A stretch of DNA of 64,000 nucleotides from Alphaproteobacteria bacterium (GTDB lineage Bacteria; Pseudomonadota; Alphaproteobacteria; Thalassobaculales; Thalassobaculaceae). Of this stretch, positions 52,704 through 62,587 are shown one piece after another. The stretch is from contig JANSYS010000020.1 in the NCBI GenBank assembly GCA_024742275.1, positions 1 to 64,000 of the forward strand, in the 5' to 3' direction. The first letter of the stretch is position 1, and each line of letters starts with the position of its first letter. The notes under the pieces are model-generated. The model worked only from the letters and a program-made list of their open reading frames with translations. It was not told the DNA's origin and did not search any database. Position numbers and translations under genes: made by a program.

Positions 52704-53705
52704 CTACTCCCCGCCGACCGTCACCACGGCACGACCGCGCACCTCGCCCTTGAGGATCGCCTTGCCGAGTGCCGGCAACTCGTCGAAGGCGTGGACATGG
52801 CTGATCGCGTCCAGCTTCTCCATCGGCAGGGTAGCGGCGATCATCGACCACACACGTGCGCGGCGGTCGGCCGGGCACATGACGCTGTCGATGCCGAGCA
52901 GGTTCACGCCGCGCAACAGGAACGGCAGGACGGTGGTCGTCACCTCGTTGCCGCCGGCGAGCCCCACCGCCGCAACCGACCCACCGTAGGAGACCTGGGT
53001 GAGCAGGTTGGCCAGCGTGGTTCCGCCGACGTTGTCGATCGCCGCCTGGAACCGTTCCTTGTTCAGCGGCCGGCTCGGCGCCTCGGAAAGCTCCGCCCGG
53101 TCGACCAGTACGCCGGCGCCAAGCTCCTGGAGATAGTCGTGAGTCTCCGCCCGCCCCGTCGCGGCGGCGACCGTGTAGCCCTTGGCCGCCAGCAACGCGA
53201 CAGCGACGCTCCCGACGCCGCCGGCCGCCCCGGTAACCAGCACGTCGCCCTTGGACGGCTGCATTCCTGCCGCTTCCAGCGTGTCGACCGCCAATCCTGC
53301 GGTGAACCCTGCCGTACCGAGCGCCATGGCGCGGGACAGTGAGAGTCCGTCCGGCAGCTTCACGAGCCAGTCGCCCTTGACCCGAGCCAGTTCTCCGTAG
53401 CCGCCCCAATGCATCTCGCCGACCCGCCAGCCGGTCAGCACCACTTTGTCGCCCGGCGCGAAACCGGGATTGTCGGAGGCTTCGACCACGCCGGAAAAGT
53501 CGACCCCAGGCACATGCGGGTAGGTGCGCACAAGCCGGCCGATGCCGTTCATCACCATGCCGTCCTTGTAGTTGACGGTGGAGTAGGCGACGCGAACGGT
53601 CACATCCCCGTCCGGCAGGTCGCTGACCGCGACGTCCTCGTACGCGCCGCTGACCTTCCGGTCGTCGTTCTCGCGCAGCAGGTAGGCCTTGAAGGTATCG
53701 GTCAT
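52704..53705 (-). CDS. acuI: MDR-family oxidoreductase, acrylyl-CoA reductase type
   Basis: 333 aa zinc-free quinone-reductase-like enzyme. DVTVRVAYSTVNYKDGMVMN, YPHVPGVDFSGVVEASDNPG, DVLVTGAAGGVGSVAVALLA (NADPH site) and GGNEVTTTVLPFLLRGVNLL, GIDSVMCP are the YhdH/AcuI motifs. AcuI reduces toxic acryloyl-CoA to propanoyl-CoA, for example in DMSP or 3-hydroxypropionate breakdown. The ATG at 53705 starts the conserved part, with GGGAGCGA upstream. The GNAT gene follows in reverse order on the same strand at 98 bp upstream. Confidence 0.87.
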   Translation of the reverse strand: MTDTFKAYLLRENDDRKVSGAYEDVAVSDLPDGDVTVRVAYSTVNYKDGMVMNGIGRLVRTYPHVPGVDFSGVVEASDNPGFAPGDKVVLTGWRVGEMHWGGYGELARVKGDWLVKLPDGLSLSRAMALGTAGFTAGLAVDTLEAAGMQPSKGDVLVTGAAGGVGSVAVALLAAKGYTVAAATGRAETHDYLQELGAGVLVDRAELSEAPSRPLNKERFQAAIDNVGGTTLANLLTQVSYGGSVAAVGLAGGNEVTTTVLPFLLRGVNLLGIDSVMCPADRRARVWSMIAATLPMEKLDAISHVHAFDELPALGKAILKGEVRGRAVVTVGGE

Positions 53706-53802
53706 CGCTCGCTCCCGGATCCGGTCCCGTCCCGTCAGGTAGGAAGCCATGGATCTGCCCGTTTCCGCAACTGCTTGGGAAGGCCAGGCTGAGCCGCTCG
53801 GC

Positions 53803-54330
53803 CTAGGTTGCCAGCATCCGCTGCATCGCCACCCGCGAGCCCTTCGGCACGTTCCAGCCCTCCTCCTTCTCTATCTGGGCCGCCAGGAACGGCTCGGCGC
53901 TGAGGTCGTCGATCACCGAGAAGCCGAGCCGCGCGTAGTACGGCGCGTTCCGCGGCACGTCGCGGAAGGTCGTCAGCGTCACGCGCGATATGCCGCGCGG
54001 CCCGTAGAAGCCAGCAGCCTTGTCGATCAGCGCGGCGCCGAGCCCCCGGCGGTGGTGGTCGGGATGCACCGACAGCTCGCCCAGCCATATTTGGCCGTCC
54101 TCCGGTGCGAAGGCGGCGAACCCCACCGGCTCACCCGCCGGGTCCGTCGCCACCCACAGGCACCAGGTATCTTGGCAGCGCTCGAAAAGCGCCATGTCCA
54201 TGCCGTTCGGCCCGTCGGCGATCCAGGGATAGTCTGAATTCCGAAAAAGACCCGACGCCGCCGTCTCGATGGCGGGGAGCAGGGGCAGTTCGTCCGGCCG
54301 GGCCTGACGGATGCGATAGGTCGAGGCCAA
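53803..54330 (-). CDS. GNAT-family N-acetyltransferase
   Basis: 175 aa. IRQARPDELPLLPAIETAAS starts the fold; IWLGELSVHPDHHRRGLGAA carries the acetyl-CoA loop R-R-G-L-G-A; YGPRGISRVTLTTFRDVPRN and APYYARLGFSVIDDL finish the domain. The acceptor is unknown. A TTG at 54330 is the only visible start; a GGGAGG stands unusually close to it. It lies 15 bp after the thiolase gene and may share its transcript. Confidence 0.82.
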   Translation of the reverse strand: MASTYRIRQARPDELPLLPAIETAASGLFRNSDYPWIADGPNGMDMALFERCQDTWCLWVATDPAGEPVGFAAFAPEDGQIWLGELSVHPDHHRRGLGAALIDKAAGFYGPRGISRVTLTTFRDVPRNAPYYARLGFSVIDDLSAEPFLAAQIEKEEGWNVPKGSRVAMQRMLAT

Positions 54331-54345
54331 GCCTCCCGTTATGCC

Positions 54346-55512
54346 TTATCGCAGCGGCTCGAGGATCGAGACGAAATTGGCGACCGCGGCCCCGCCCATG
54401 TTGAAGATGCCCGCCGTCTTCGCGCCCTTGACCTGCATGTCACCGGCTTCGCCGCGCACCTGCATTGACGCCATGATATGCATCGAAACGCCGGTAGCGC
54501 CGATCGGGTGGCCCTTGGACTTCAGGCCGCCGGACGGGTTCACGGGGAGCTTGCCGTCCTTCTCGACCCAGCCCTCCAGAATGGCACGGGCGCCTTGTCC
54601 CTCCGGCGTCAGGCCCATGGCCTCGTACTCGATCAGCTCGGCGATGGTAAAGCAGTCGTGGGTTTCAACCAGATCTAGATCGTCGAGCGATAGACCGGCC
54701 TCGGCAAACGCCTTCTTCCAAGCGACCGCGCAGCCGTCGAACTTCAGGATGTCGCGCTTCGACATCGGCAGGAAGTCGTTCACTTGCTGGGCGGCTCGGA
54801 AGATCACCGCCTTGTCCATGGCCAGCGCTGTATCCACGTCGGTCAGGACGAGGGCGGCGGCGCCGTCGGAGACCAGCGAGCAGTCGGTCCGCTTCAGCGG
54901 GCCGGCGACATAGGGGTTCTTCTCGCTCTCGGCACGGCAGAATTCGTAACCGAGATCCTTCCGCATCTGCGCATAGGGGTTGGCCACGCCGTTCTTGTGG
55001 TTCTTGGCCGCGATCCGGGCGAGGGCGTCCATGCTGTCGCCGTGGCGCTGGAAATAGGCCTGGGCGATCTGCGCGAAGACGCCGGCAAACCCGCCGTCGA
55101 TGCCGGCTTCCTCCTTGAGGTAGCTGGCCTTCAGCAGGGTGTCGCCGATCTCCTTGCCGCCGAGCGCGGTCATCTTCTCGACGCCGACGACCAGCACCCG
55201 CTTCGCTTTCTTGGCCTCGATCAGATGAATGCCCTGGTGGACGGCGGCCGAACCCGTGGCACAGGCGTTCTCGACCCGCGTGGCCGGCTTGAAGCGGAAC
55301 CGGTCGTCGGCCTGGAAGACGAGGGAGGCGGTGAAGTCCTGCGGCTCGAACCCGGCATTGAAATGGCCGAGATAGACGGCGTCGATATCATCCGGAGTAA
55401 GGCCGGCGTCTTCCAGGGCGGCGGTCGCGACCTGGACGATCATGCTCTCGGCGTCGTCGTCGCTGCGCTTACCGAAGGGCAGGTGGGACCATCCGACGAT
55501 GCAAGCGGTCAT
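54346..55512 (-). CDS. Thiolase / acetyl-CoA acetyltransferase (SCP2-type)
   Basis: 388 aa. RVENACATGSAAVHQGIHLI carries the nucleophile Cys84; VETHDCFTIAELIEYEAMGL and GGLKSKGHPIGATGVSMHIM provide the other cysteine/histidine residues. LIEYEA and the single-chain arrangement are those of the SCP2-like group, which cleaves or forms 3-oxoacyl-CoA. The ATG at 55512 has GAGGAGA 6 bases upstream, better than the ATG at 55527. No beta-oxidation partners lie next to it. Region 55513-55754 contains no gene that I can support. Confidence 0.88.
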   Translation of the reverse strand: MTACIVGWSHLPFGKRSDDDAESMIVQVATAALEDAGLTPDDIDAVYLGHFNAGFEPQDFTASLVFQADDRFRFKPATRVENACATGSAAVHQGIHLIEAKKAKRVLVVGVEKMTALGGKEIGDTLLKASYLKEEAGIDGGFAGVFAQIAQAYFQRHGDSMDALARIAAKNHKNGVANPYAQMRKDLGYEFCRAESEKNPYVAGPLKRTDCSLVSDGAAALVLTDVDTALAMDKAVIFRAAQQVNDFLPMSKRDILKFDGCAVAWKKAFAEAGLSLDDLDLVETHDCFTIAELIEYEAMGLTPEGQGARAILEGWVEKDGKLPVNPSGGLKSKGHPIGATGVSMHIMASMQVRGEAGDMQVKGAKTAGIFNMGGAAVANFVSILEPLR

Positions 55513-55754
55513 GGGTTCTCTCCTCATCCTGGTGCCGCGCCGAGTCCTCGAAAGGGGCGCAGGCAATTGACAGAAGGCGGGCGTTCAGGGGCGGAAATCC
55601 CCGATAGAACCGCCGCTCGAAGTCACGGATAGGGCGCGTGCGGCCCCAGTGCAAGATCACGCAGGGTCAACTTTGGCTGGACTGTGCCCTCCGCCGCTTT
55701 GGCACTTCCCGGACTTGTTCCGGCGCATGAGGGTGGGCAAAGCCGCAGAGGAAC

Positions 55755-56270
55755 TCAGTCGTCGTACTTCAGCAGGCTCTCGAACGGGATGTCGAGCTTC
55801 TCGCGGCCTTTCAGGAAGGTCAGTTCCATGATGCAGGCGCCGCCCGCTACCTCGCCGCCGACCTTGCGCAGCAGTTCCACCGACGCGCCCAGCGTGCCGC
55901 CCGTGGCGAGCAGGTCGTCGAGGATCACCACACGCTGACCGGGCCGAACCGCGCCTTCCTGGATCTCCACGGTGTCGGTGCCGTATTCCAGATCGTAGGT
56001 GTAGGGAACGGTCGGCCCCGGCAGCTTGCCTTTCTTGCGAACCATCAGGAACCCAAGGCCGAGTTCCAGGGCCAGCGGGGCGGCGGTCAGAAAGCCGCGG
56101 CTCTCGATCCCCGCCAGCAGGTCCGGCTCGAAGGGTCTGATGATCTCGGCCAGGCGGTCCACCGTCTCTTTCCAAGCCGCCGGATGCGCCAGCAGTGTGG
56201 AAATGTCGTAGAACAGAATGCCGGGCTTTGGAAAATCCGGTACCTCGCGAATATGCGCTTTCAGATCCAC
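55755..56270 (-). CDS. apt: Adenine phosphoribosyltransferase
   Basis: 171 aa. [20 protein letters not shown] is the family N-terminus; [20 protein letters not shown] and [20 protein letters not shown] follow; [20 protein letters not shown] is the PRPP-binding loop. It salvages adenine to AMP. The GTG at 56270 is chosen because the known N-terminus starts there and GGAGG lies 8 bases upstream; the longer open frame is not conserved. Divergent from the mla operon. Confidence 0.93.
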   Translation of the reverse strand: MDLKAHIREVPDFPKPGILFYDISTLLAHPAAWKETVDRLAEIIRPFEPDLLAGIESRGFLTAAPLALELGLGFLMVRKKGKLPGPTVPYTYDLEYGTDTVEIQEGAVRPGQRVVILDDLLATGGTLGASVELLRKVGGEVAGGACIMELTFLKGREKLDIPFESLLKYDD

Positions 56271-56554
56271 GGGGTCGTCCTCCGCTCGGGTTGGCCATCG
56301 GGTCTCGATTGTGGCCTTTCCCTTAGAGGAAACCATCGCCGGTGAGAAGGGTTGGGGTGTGGGAGACGACGGCCGGCTGTATTGGTCTCCGGTGTACTGT
56401 CGATACAAAGGACCGCTCTTTTGACGCACGGCGGCCTCCATCCGACGGCCGCGGTGCCGAGTGGCCGCTGCGACCCGCGGCGCCCTTTGAGCCCGGCTGG
56501 TCGATCGCTGCGTAACCATCTAAGCTCGTTGCGGTTTCTCGAATGGGAGGTTGC

Positions 56555-57703
56555 GTGACCGACGCCGCACACCCTGGGGCGCAGCCCTTGATCGTCGATA
56601 CGGACGGCGGCGGATCCCTGGTCCTGCGTCTGGCGGGGCGCTGGACGCTGGACACCGTCCGCCTCGTGGATCGCGACCTGCGCGCCGTCGCCGAACGGCC
56701 GGCGGAGCGGATCGTGGTCGATGTCGGCGGGCTCTCCGGCCTCGATAGCGCCGGTGCCTGGGCGATCCGGCGGACCTTGGACCGGGCGGAGGCGCGCGGG
56801 GTAGCGACGGACCTTAAGGACCTGCCGGACGCCTACAGGCCGATCCTCGACAAGGCCATCGTGCCGGATCCGCGCGCGCGCGTCGCTCCGCCTTCGGACA
56901 ATCCGCTGCTGGCCCCGCTCGAGCACGCCGGACAGGCGGTCGTCGAGGCCGCGCAGGTCGCACGCAACCTGGCGGGGTTCTTTGGCTACACCCTGGTCTG
57001 TCTCGCCGGCGTGATCGTCCGGCCATGGAGGCTGCGAGTCACAGCGACGGTGGCGCAGATGGAGGCGACGGGGCTCAACGCCCTCCCGATCGTCGGCCTC
57101 CTCTGTTTCCTCGTCGGTATCGTTCTCGCCTACATGGGCGCTCTTCAGCTCAAGCAGTTCGGAGCATCGATCCTGACCGTGAACCTCGTCGGCGTCGCGG
57201 TGCTCCGGGAAATCGGCATTCTGTTGACCGCGATCATCGTCGCCGGTCGGTCAGGGAGCGCGTTCGCCGCCCAAATCGGCACGATGAAGGTAAATCAGGA
57301 AGTGGACGCGTTGGAGACGATGGGACTGTCCGCGGTCGAGGTGCTCGTGCTGCCGCGGGTGATCGCGCTGATCGTGGTGATGCCCCTGCTGACGGTCTGG
57401 GCCGACGCGGCAGGGCTGCTCGGCGGCGCGGTGGTGGCGTTGTTTCTGCTCGACCTGTCCTTCGCCCAGTTCCTGATCCAGTTGAAGGCGGCGGTCCAGT
57501 TCTGGGACTTCGGCACCGGCATGCTGAAGGCGCCGATCTTCGCCCTCGTGATCGCGCTGGTCGGCTGCAACGACGGTTTGCGCGTCTCCGGCAGCGCCGA
57601 GAGCGTCGGCCGTTACACCACCCGAGCGGTGGTCGAATCGATCTTCCTGGTCATCGTGCTCGATGCCGCCTTCGCGGTGGCCTTCGCGGAGATCGGCATA
57701 TGA
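56555..57703 (+). CDS. mlaE: MlaE-family lipid ABC transporter permease with N-terminal STAS (MlaB-like) domain
   Basis: 382 aa. Residues 1-110 are a STAS domain (RIVVDVGGLSGLDSAGAWAI), the MlaB-type function fused to the permease. The rest has about five membrane helices and MlaE hallmarks: GLNALPIVGLLCFLVGIVLA, LKQFGASILTVNLVGVAVLR, EIGILLTAIIVAGRSGSAFA, AQIGTMKVNQEVDALETMGL. It moves phospholipid between the membranes. The GTG at 56555 has GGGAGG 4 bases upstream; an ATG at 56543 overlaps that site and is less likely. It is coupled to mlaF by ATGA. Confidence 0.9.
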   Translation: MTDAAHPGAQPLIVDTDGGGSLVLRLAGRWTLDTVRLVDRDLRAVAERPAERIVVDVGGLSGLDSAGAWAIRRTLDRAEARGVATDLKDLPDAYRPILDKAIVPDPRARVAPPSDNPLLAPLEHAGQAVVEAAQVARNLAGFFGYTLVCLAGVIVRPWRLRVTATVAQMEATGLNALPIVGLLCFLVGIVLAYMGALQLKQFGASILTVNLVGVAVLREIGILLTAIIVAGRSGSAFAAQIGTMKVNQEVDALETMGLSAVEVLVLPRVIALIVVMPLLTVWADAAGLLGGAVVALFLLDLSFAQFLIQLKAAVQFWDFGTGMLKAPIFALVIALVGCNDGLRVSGSAESVGRYTTRAVVESIFLVIVLDAAFAVAFAEIGI

Positions 57704-58500
57704 GTATGGGGCCGGCGGATCGGAGCGGGCCTGCCATCGAGGTGCGGGGGGTCGTCACGCGGTTTGGGGCCCATGCCGTTCACGACGGGCTGGATCTGAC
57801 CGTCGAGCGGGGGGAGATCGTCGGTATCGTCGGCGGGTCCGGTACCGGAAAGACTGTTCTGCTCAGAACCATCATAGGTCTGCAGCGCCCAGCCGAGGGG
57901 TCGGTCACGCTGCTTAGCGAACGGGTTTCCTGGGACGGGACGTCGACAGCGGCGCTGGCCGGACGGTTCGGTATGCTGTTTCAGGACGGCGCCCTGTTCA
58001 GCGCGCTCACGGTCGGCCAGAACATCCAGGTGCCGATGCGCGAGCGGGGCGGCATTCCGGCGGCGTTGATGGACGAGTTGTCGCGCCTCAAGGTGTCCCT
58101 GGTCGGCCTTCCACCGGAAGCCTGCGGCAAATTTCCGTCGGAGCTTTCCGGCGGGATGAAGAAGCGTGCGGGTCTCGCCAGGGCGCTCGCTCTGGACCCG
58201 GAGGTGGTGTTTCTCGACGAACCGACGGCGGGACTCGATCCGATCGGCGCGTCCGATTTCGACGAGTTGATCCTGGACCTTCGCCGCGCGCTCGGGCTCA
58301 CTGTGGTGATGGTGACCCACGATCTCGACAGCCTCGCTCGGATCTGCGACCGCATCGCCGTCCTTGTCGACAAGAGAATTGTCGTCGGCACGATGGAGGA
58401 ACTGACACGCAGCGATCACCCCTGGATACGCAGCTACTTTCACGGTCCAAGGGCGCGGGCTGCGTTCGAACGTCCGGCTGCTGCCGGCGCGCAGGGGTAG
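57700..58500 (+). CDS. mlaF: MlaF-type lipid transport ABC ATP-binding protein
   Basis: 266 aa. IVGIVGGSGTGKTVLLRTII is the Walker A, FPSELSGGMKKRAGLARALA the signature, EVVFLDEPTAGLDPIGASDF the Walker B, MVTHDLDSLARICDR the switch histidine. LFQDGALFSALTVGQNIQVP is the Q-loop wording of the Mla group. It powers the permease encoded just before, whose stop it overlaps, and is followed by the MCE protein after 9 bp. Confidence 0.93.
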   Translation: MSMGPADRSGPAIEVRGVVTRFGAHAVHDGLDLTVERGEIVGIVGGSGTGKTVLLRTIIGLQRPAEGSVTLLSERVSWDGTSTAALAGRFGMLFQDGALFSALTVGQNIQVPMRERGGIPAALMDELSRLKVSLVGLPPEACGKFPSELSGGMKKRAGLARALALDPEVVFLDEPTAGLDPIGASDFDELILDLRRALGLTVVMVTHDLDSLARICDRIAVLVDKRIVVGTMEELTRSDHPWIRSYFHGPRARAAFERPAAAGAQG

Positions 58501-58509
58501 AAGGCGACG

Positions 58510-59487
58510 ATGGAGACCAAGGCCGCATATGTAACCGTCGGCGCCTTCGCCATCCTGCTCCTGGCGGGCGGATTGTTTCTGGCGATTTGGTTCGGCGGTG
58601 TAAGCATCGACCAGGAAACCCGGCCGTTCCGGATCGAGTTCGAGGGGTCGGTCGACGGGCTCAGCACTGGAAGCCCGGTACGGTATCGCGGTGTCCCAGT
58701 GGGTACGGTGAGCGATATCGGTATTGATCCAGACAACGTCGAGCTGATCCGCGTCGATATCGATGTGGATGCCGACGTGTCGATCAAGACGGACATGTAC
58801 GCCGTGCTGGAGGCTCAAGGGTTGACCGGCATCGGCTTCATTCAGATCGAGGGGGGAACCGTTGCCGCCGCGGACCTGCTGCCGACGAAAGACCAGCCGA
58901 TACCACGTATTCCGGCCCGCTCCTCCGCTCTCAGCCAGGTGTTCGAGACCGCTCCACGGATCGCCGATCAACTCATCGTGCTGATCAACCGCCTGCAGTC
59001 TTTCCTGAGCGAGGAGAACGAACGGACGGTGCAGGCCATTCTCTCGGATCTGGCGGTGGTCAGTTCTACGGTCGCCGGACGGGCGAATGAGATCGACGCG
59101 ACGATCGTCGGAGCCTCCGCCAGCGTGGATGAACTCCACCGCGCGGCGGTCGCTTTGCGGCCGTTGCTCGAAGAGGCTTCAGCCACCCTGGCGACGATCC
59201 GCGGGACGTCGGTCGGTCTCGACAGCGAGATCACCAAGCTGGCCGGATCGATGGGCAGGGCGAGCGACAACATCGCGGCGACGGCGGCCCAGCTCGAAGG
59301 CATGCTCGCGGAGGCCCGTCCGGGGATGAAGGATTTCTCGAACACCGGCCTCTACGAACTCACTCAATTCCTGGTCGAGGCGCGCGTTCTGGTGTCTAAC
59401 ATCGACCGCGTGCTGCGTCAGATCGACCGCGACCCCTCGCAGTTCCTGTTCGGGGATCGCGATGGACAGGTGGAGGCGCAACAATGA
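58510..59487 (+). CDS. mlaD: MlaD family protein (MCE domain)
   Basis: 325 aa. A single N-terminal membrane helix (GAFAILLLAGGLFLAIWFGG) anchors a periplasmic MCE domain: FRIEFEGSVDGLSTGSPVRY, RGVPVGTVSDIGIDPDNVEL, EAQGLTGIGFIQIEGG. After about residue 150 comes a long helical tail (LIVLINRLQSFLSEENERTV) that could form a hydrophobic tunnel, as in longer MCE proteins. It binds lipid for the transporter. Its stop overlaps the lipoprotein gene start by four bases. Confidence 0.92.
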   Translation: METKAAYVTVGAFAILLLAGGLFLAIWFGGVSIDQETRPFRIEFEGSVDGLSTGSPVRYRGVPVGTVSDIGIDPDNVELIRVDIDVDADVSIKTDMYAVLEAQGLTGIGFIQIEGGTVAAADLLPTKDQPIPRIPARSSALSQVFETAPRIADQLIVLINRLQSFLSEENERTVQAILSDLAVVSSTVAGRANEIDATIVGASASVDELHRAAVALRPLLEEASATLATIRGTSVGLDSEITKLAGSMGRASDNIAATAAQLEGMLAEARPGMKDFSNTGLYELTQFLVEARVLVSNIDRVLRQIDRDPSQFLFGDRDGQVEAQQ

Positions 59488-60095
59488 CCCAAATTCCGCG
59501 CCGGACGTTTCTGGCTGTCGGGCTCGCAGGGTTGACGGCGGCCTGCGGTCAACTGCCGATCGGCAAACCACCCCCTCAGCTCTATACGCTCACACCGAAA
59601 AGCACCTATCCGTCGGATCTGCCTCGGGCGCCCTGGCAACTCGCCATCGAGCGGCCGACCGCGCCGGCGGGCCTGTCCACCGTTCGGATCGCCGTGGCCC
59701 GGCAGCCGCTGACCCTCGACTATTATTCAGGCGTCGCCTGGGTCGACGATGCCCCCAACATGGTTCAGCGACTGTTGATCGAGTCCTTCGAGAACTCGGA
59801 CAGGATCGTCGGTGTCGGACGCGATGGGGTTACCTTCCGCTCGGATTTCACACTCAAGGTCGAACTCCGCGAGTTTCAGGCGGAGTATTTCGACGGCGCC
59901 GAGGTCCCTGTCGTCAACGTGCGCATCAACGTCAAGCAAGTGCAGATGCCGCAACGCATCATCGTCGCGTCCGCGGATTTCGAAACGAGGCGGACGTCTC
60001 CGACCAACCGGATGTCCGACATCATTCGCACCTTCGACGACGCCCTCGGCTCGGTTCTTCGGGACATCGTGGTTTGGACCCTGACCCAGGGGTGA
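59484..60095 (+). CDS. ABC-type transport auxiliary lipoprotein (PqiC-like)
   Basis: 203 aa. PRRTFLAVGLAGLTAAC is a lipoprotein signal with lipobox LTAAC (twin arginine-like RR near the start). The mature part (RPTAPAGLSTVRIAVARQPL, NMVQRLLIESFENSDRIVGV, TLKVELREFQAEYFDGAEVP) matches the ABC_trans_aux family of outer-membrane or periplasmic helpers for MCE transporters. It takes the place of MlaC/MlaA in the four-gene operon mlaE-mlaF-mlaD-lipoprotein. It overlaps the end of mlaD. Confidence 0.87.
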   Translation: MTQIPRRTFLAVGLAGLTAACGQLPIGKPPPQLYTLTPKSTYPSDLPRAPWQLAIERPTAPAGLSTVRIAVARQPLTLDYYSGVAWVDDAPNMVQRLLIESFENSDRIVGVGRDGVTFRSDFTLKVELREFQAEYFDGAEVPVVNVRINVKQVQMPQRIIVASADFETRRTSPTNRMSDIIRTFDDALGSVLRDIVVWTLTQG

Positions 60096-60236
60096 ATGTG
60101 GGCCTGATCCGATATGGAGTTCGGGCCAACGGGTGTAATTCCGAACGGGCGGGGTTTTCGCGACGCGTTCCTGCGCTAGCATCTTTCAACGGCTTTCGTC
60201 GGCCCGCCACAATTCGAGCAGAAGAGGTAAGCGGAC

Positions 60237-62567
60237 ATGAACGTCCTGCATGAGAGCGATCTTGCGACCATGAAGTTCGGTGTTGGCCAGTCGGTTCCGC
60301 GTGGCGAGGATCCGACGCTGCTCAAGGGGCGCGGCGAGTACACCGACGACGTGAACCTGGACGGTCAGGCATACGGCTATGTCGTCCGCAGCCAGGTACC
60401 GCACGGCAGGGTCCTCGGCCTCGACTTGGACGGCGCACTGGCGATGCCGGGCGTCCTCGCGATCTACTCTGCCAAGGATCTGGACGGGTACGGCGGAATT
60501 CCCTGTGTCGTGCCGTTCAAGAACCGCGACGGCTCCGAGATGCTGAAGCCACGGCGTCCCGGTCTCGCCGGCGACGTGGTCCGGTTCGTCGGCGATCCGA
60601 TCGCGATGGTGGTTGCCGAGACGTACCTCCAGGCCAAGGACGCGGCGGAAGCGGTCGTGGTCGACATCGAGGAGTTGCCGGCCGTCACCGACCCTGTCGA
60701 AGCGGCGAAGGACGGCGCGCCGCAGCTCTACGAGGATGTGCCGAACAACGTCTGCCTTGACTACCACTACGGCGACGCGGCGGCCGCGGACAAGGCGTTC
60801 GCCGAGGCCGCGCACGTGACGAAACTGAACCTTGTCAACAACCGGGTCGTCGTCGCCTCGATGGAGCCGCGCTCGGCGATCGCAACCTACGATCCGGCCG
60901 ACGAGCGATACACGTTCATCGCCGGGAGCCAGGGCGCCTTCGGGCTGCGCAATGCCCTTGCCAACGCGGTGCTCAAGGTGCCGACCGACAAGGTCCGGGT
61001 CATCACCAAGAACGTTGGCGGCTCCTTCGGCATGAAAGGTGGGCCCTATCCCGAGTACTTCCCGCTCCTTCATGCCGCCAAGCAGCTTGGCCGGCCGGTG
61101 AAATGGCTGGATGAGCGTTCCGGTGCTTTCGTGTCAGATCACCAAGGACGTGGCCATGTGGTCGAGGCCGCCATGGCCTTCGACAAGGACGGGCATATCC
61201 TGGCGCTGCGCGCCAACATACACGCCGATATGGGGTCCTATCTGAGCCCCGTCGGTCCGCAGCCTGCGACGCTCAATGCCGTCAAGAACCTGATCTCGGT
61301 GTACCGGACGCCGGTGCTCGATCTGAACACCAAGTGCGTGTTCACCAATACGTCGACTATAGGTCCGTATCGCGGCGCCGGCCGCCCTGAGGCGAACTAC
61401 TACGTCGAGCGACTGCTCGATACCGCCGCCAGGGAGATGGGCATCGACCGGCTCGAGATTCGTCGCCGCAACCAGATTCAGGCGGCGCAGATCCCATACA
61501 GCGCGCCGTCCGGCATGACCTACGACAGCGGCGATTTCCCTGCCGTCTTCGCCAAGGCGGTCGCCTTCTCCGACTGGGACGGTTTTCCGGCCCGCAAGGC
61601 GGAAAGCGAGGCCCGGGGCAAGCTGCGCGGCATCGGCATGAGCGACTATCTGGAGGTCACAGGCCCTCCTGGCAAGGAAATGGGCGGTCTCCGTTTCGAG
61701 GACGACGGCACCGTCACCATCATCACCGGCACTCTGGACTATGGCCAGGGGCACTGGACTCCCTTCGCCCAGGTGCTGCACCAGCGCACCGGCATTCCCT
61801 TCGATCGCATCCGGCTGCTCCAGGGCGACAGCGACGAATTGCTGGTCGGCGGCGGCACCGGCGGGTCGAAATCGATGATGTCGTCCGGCGGGGCGATCAT
61901 CGAGGCCGGCGACGTCATGATCGAGAATGGCCGGAAGATCGCCGCCCACGTTCTGGAAACCGCGGTTGCCGATATCGAGTTCGCCGGCGGGTCCTTTATC
62001 GTGGCCGGAACGGACCGGTCGATCGGCATCATGGACCTTGCCGAGCAGATCCGGGCTGGGTTGCAGCTTCCGGAGGACGTACCGCAGAGCCTCGACGTCA
62101 GTCTGGCGCATGAAACAGGACCCTCGGCCTTCCCGAACGGCTGTCATGTGGCCGAGGTCGAAATCGATCCCGACACGGGGGTCGTCGAGGTCGTGCGTTA
62201 CTCGATGGTCAACGATTTCGGCGTGGTGGTGAATCCGATGCTGGTCGAAGGCCAGGCTCACGGCGGAATCGTCCAGGGGATCGGTCAGGCCCTGATGGAG
62301 CATGTGCGCTACGACGACAGCGGTCAGCTCATCACGGGCTCGTTCATGGACTACGCCATGCCGAGGGCGAGCGACGCACCGATGTTCCGCTACGACAGCC
62401 ACCCGGTGCCCTGCACCACCAACCTGGTCGGCGCCAAGGGATGCGGCGAAGCTGGCTGCGCCGGGGCGCTCGGCTCGGTGATGAACGCGGTGGTCGATGC
62501 GCTTGGCGGCAAGCATATCGACATGCCGGCGACCCCCGAGAATGTATGGCGGGCACTTAACGGCTAG
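60237..62567 (+). CDS. Xanthine dehydrogenase-family molybdopterin-binding subunit (CoxL-like, form II)
   Basis: 776 aa large subunit. [40 protein letters not shown] at the N-terminus; [20 protein letters not shown] and [20 protein letters not shown] around the molybdopterin; [20 protein letters not shown] near the end has the active-site glutamate. The AYRGAGR-type loop marks form II enzymes rather than the true CO-oxidising form I (which has AYXCSFR). The usual FAD and iron-sulfur subunits are not adjacent: upstream is the lipid transporter and downstream a convergent GST. Substrate unknown. Confidence 0.9.
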   Translation: MNVLHESDLATMKFGVGQSVPRGEDPTLLKGRGEYTDDVNLDGQAYGYVVRSQVPHGRVLGLDLDGALAMPGVLAIYSAKDLDGYGGIPCVVPFKNRDGSEMLKPRRPGLAGDVVRFVGDPIAMVVAETYLQAKDAAEAVVVDIEELPAVTDPVEAAKDGAPQLYEDVPNNVCLDYHYGDAAAADKAFAEAAHVTKLNLVNNRVVVASMEPRSAIATYDPADERYTFIAGSQGAFGLRNALANAVLKVPTDKVRVITKNVGGSFGMKGGPYPEYFPLLHAAKQLGRPVKWLDERSGAFVSDHQGRGHVVEAAMAFDKDGHILALRANIHADMGSYLSPVGPQPATLNAVKNLISVYRTPVLDLNTKCVFTNTSTIGPYRGAGRPEANYYVERLLDTAAREMGIDRLEIRRRNQIQAAQIPYSAPSGMTYDSGDFPAVFAKAVAFSDWDGFPARKAESEARGKLRGIGMSDYLEVTGPPGKEMGGLRFEDDGTVTIITGTLDYGQGHWTPFAQVLHQRTGIPFDRIRLLQGDSDELLVGGGTGGSKSMMSSGGAIIEAGDVMIENGRKIAAHVLETAVADIEFAGGSFIVAGTDRSIGIMDLAEQIRAGLQLPEDVPQSLDVSLAHETGPSAFPNGCHVAEVEIDPDTGVVEVVRYSMVNDFGVVVNPMLVEGQAHGGIVQGIGQALMEHVRYDDSGQLITGSFMDYAMPRASDAPMFRYDSHPVPCTTNLVGAKGCGEAGCAGALGSVMNAVVDALGGKHIDMPATPENVWRALNG

Positions 62568-62587
62568 AGAGTGGAAAGCCCTGGCGA

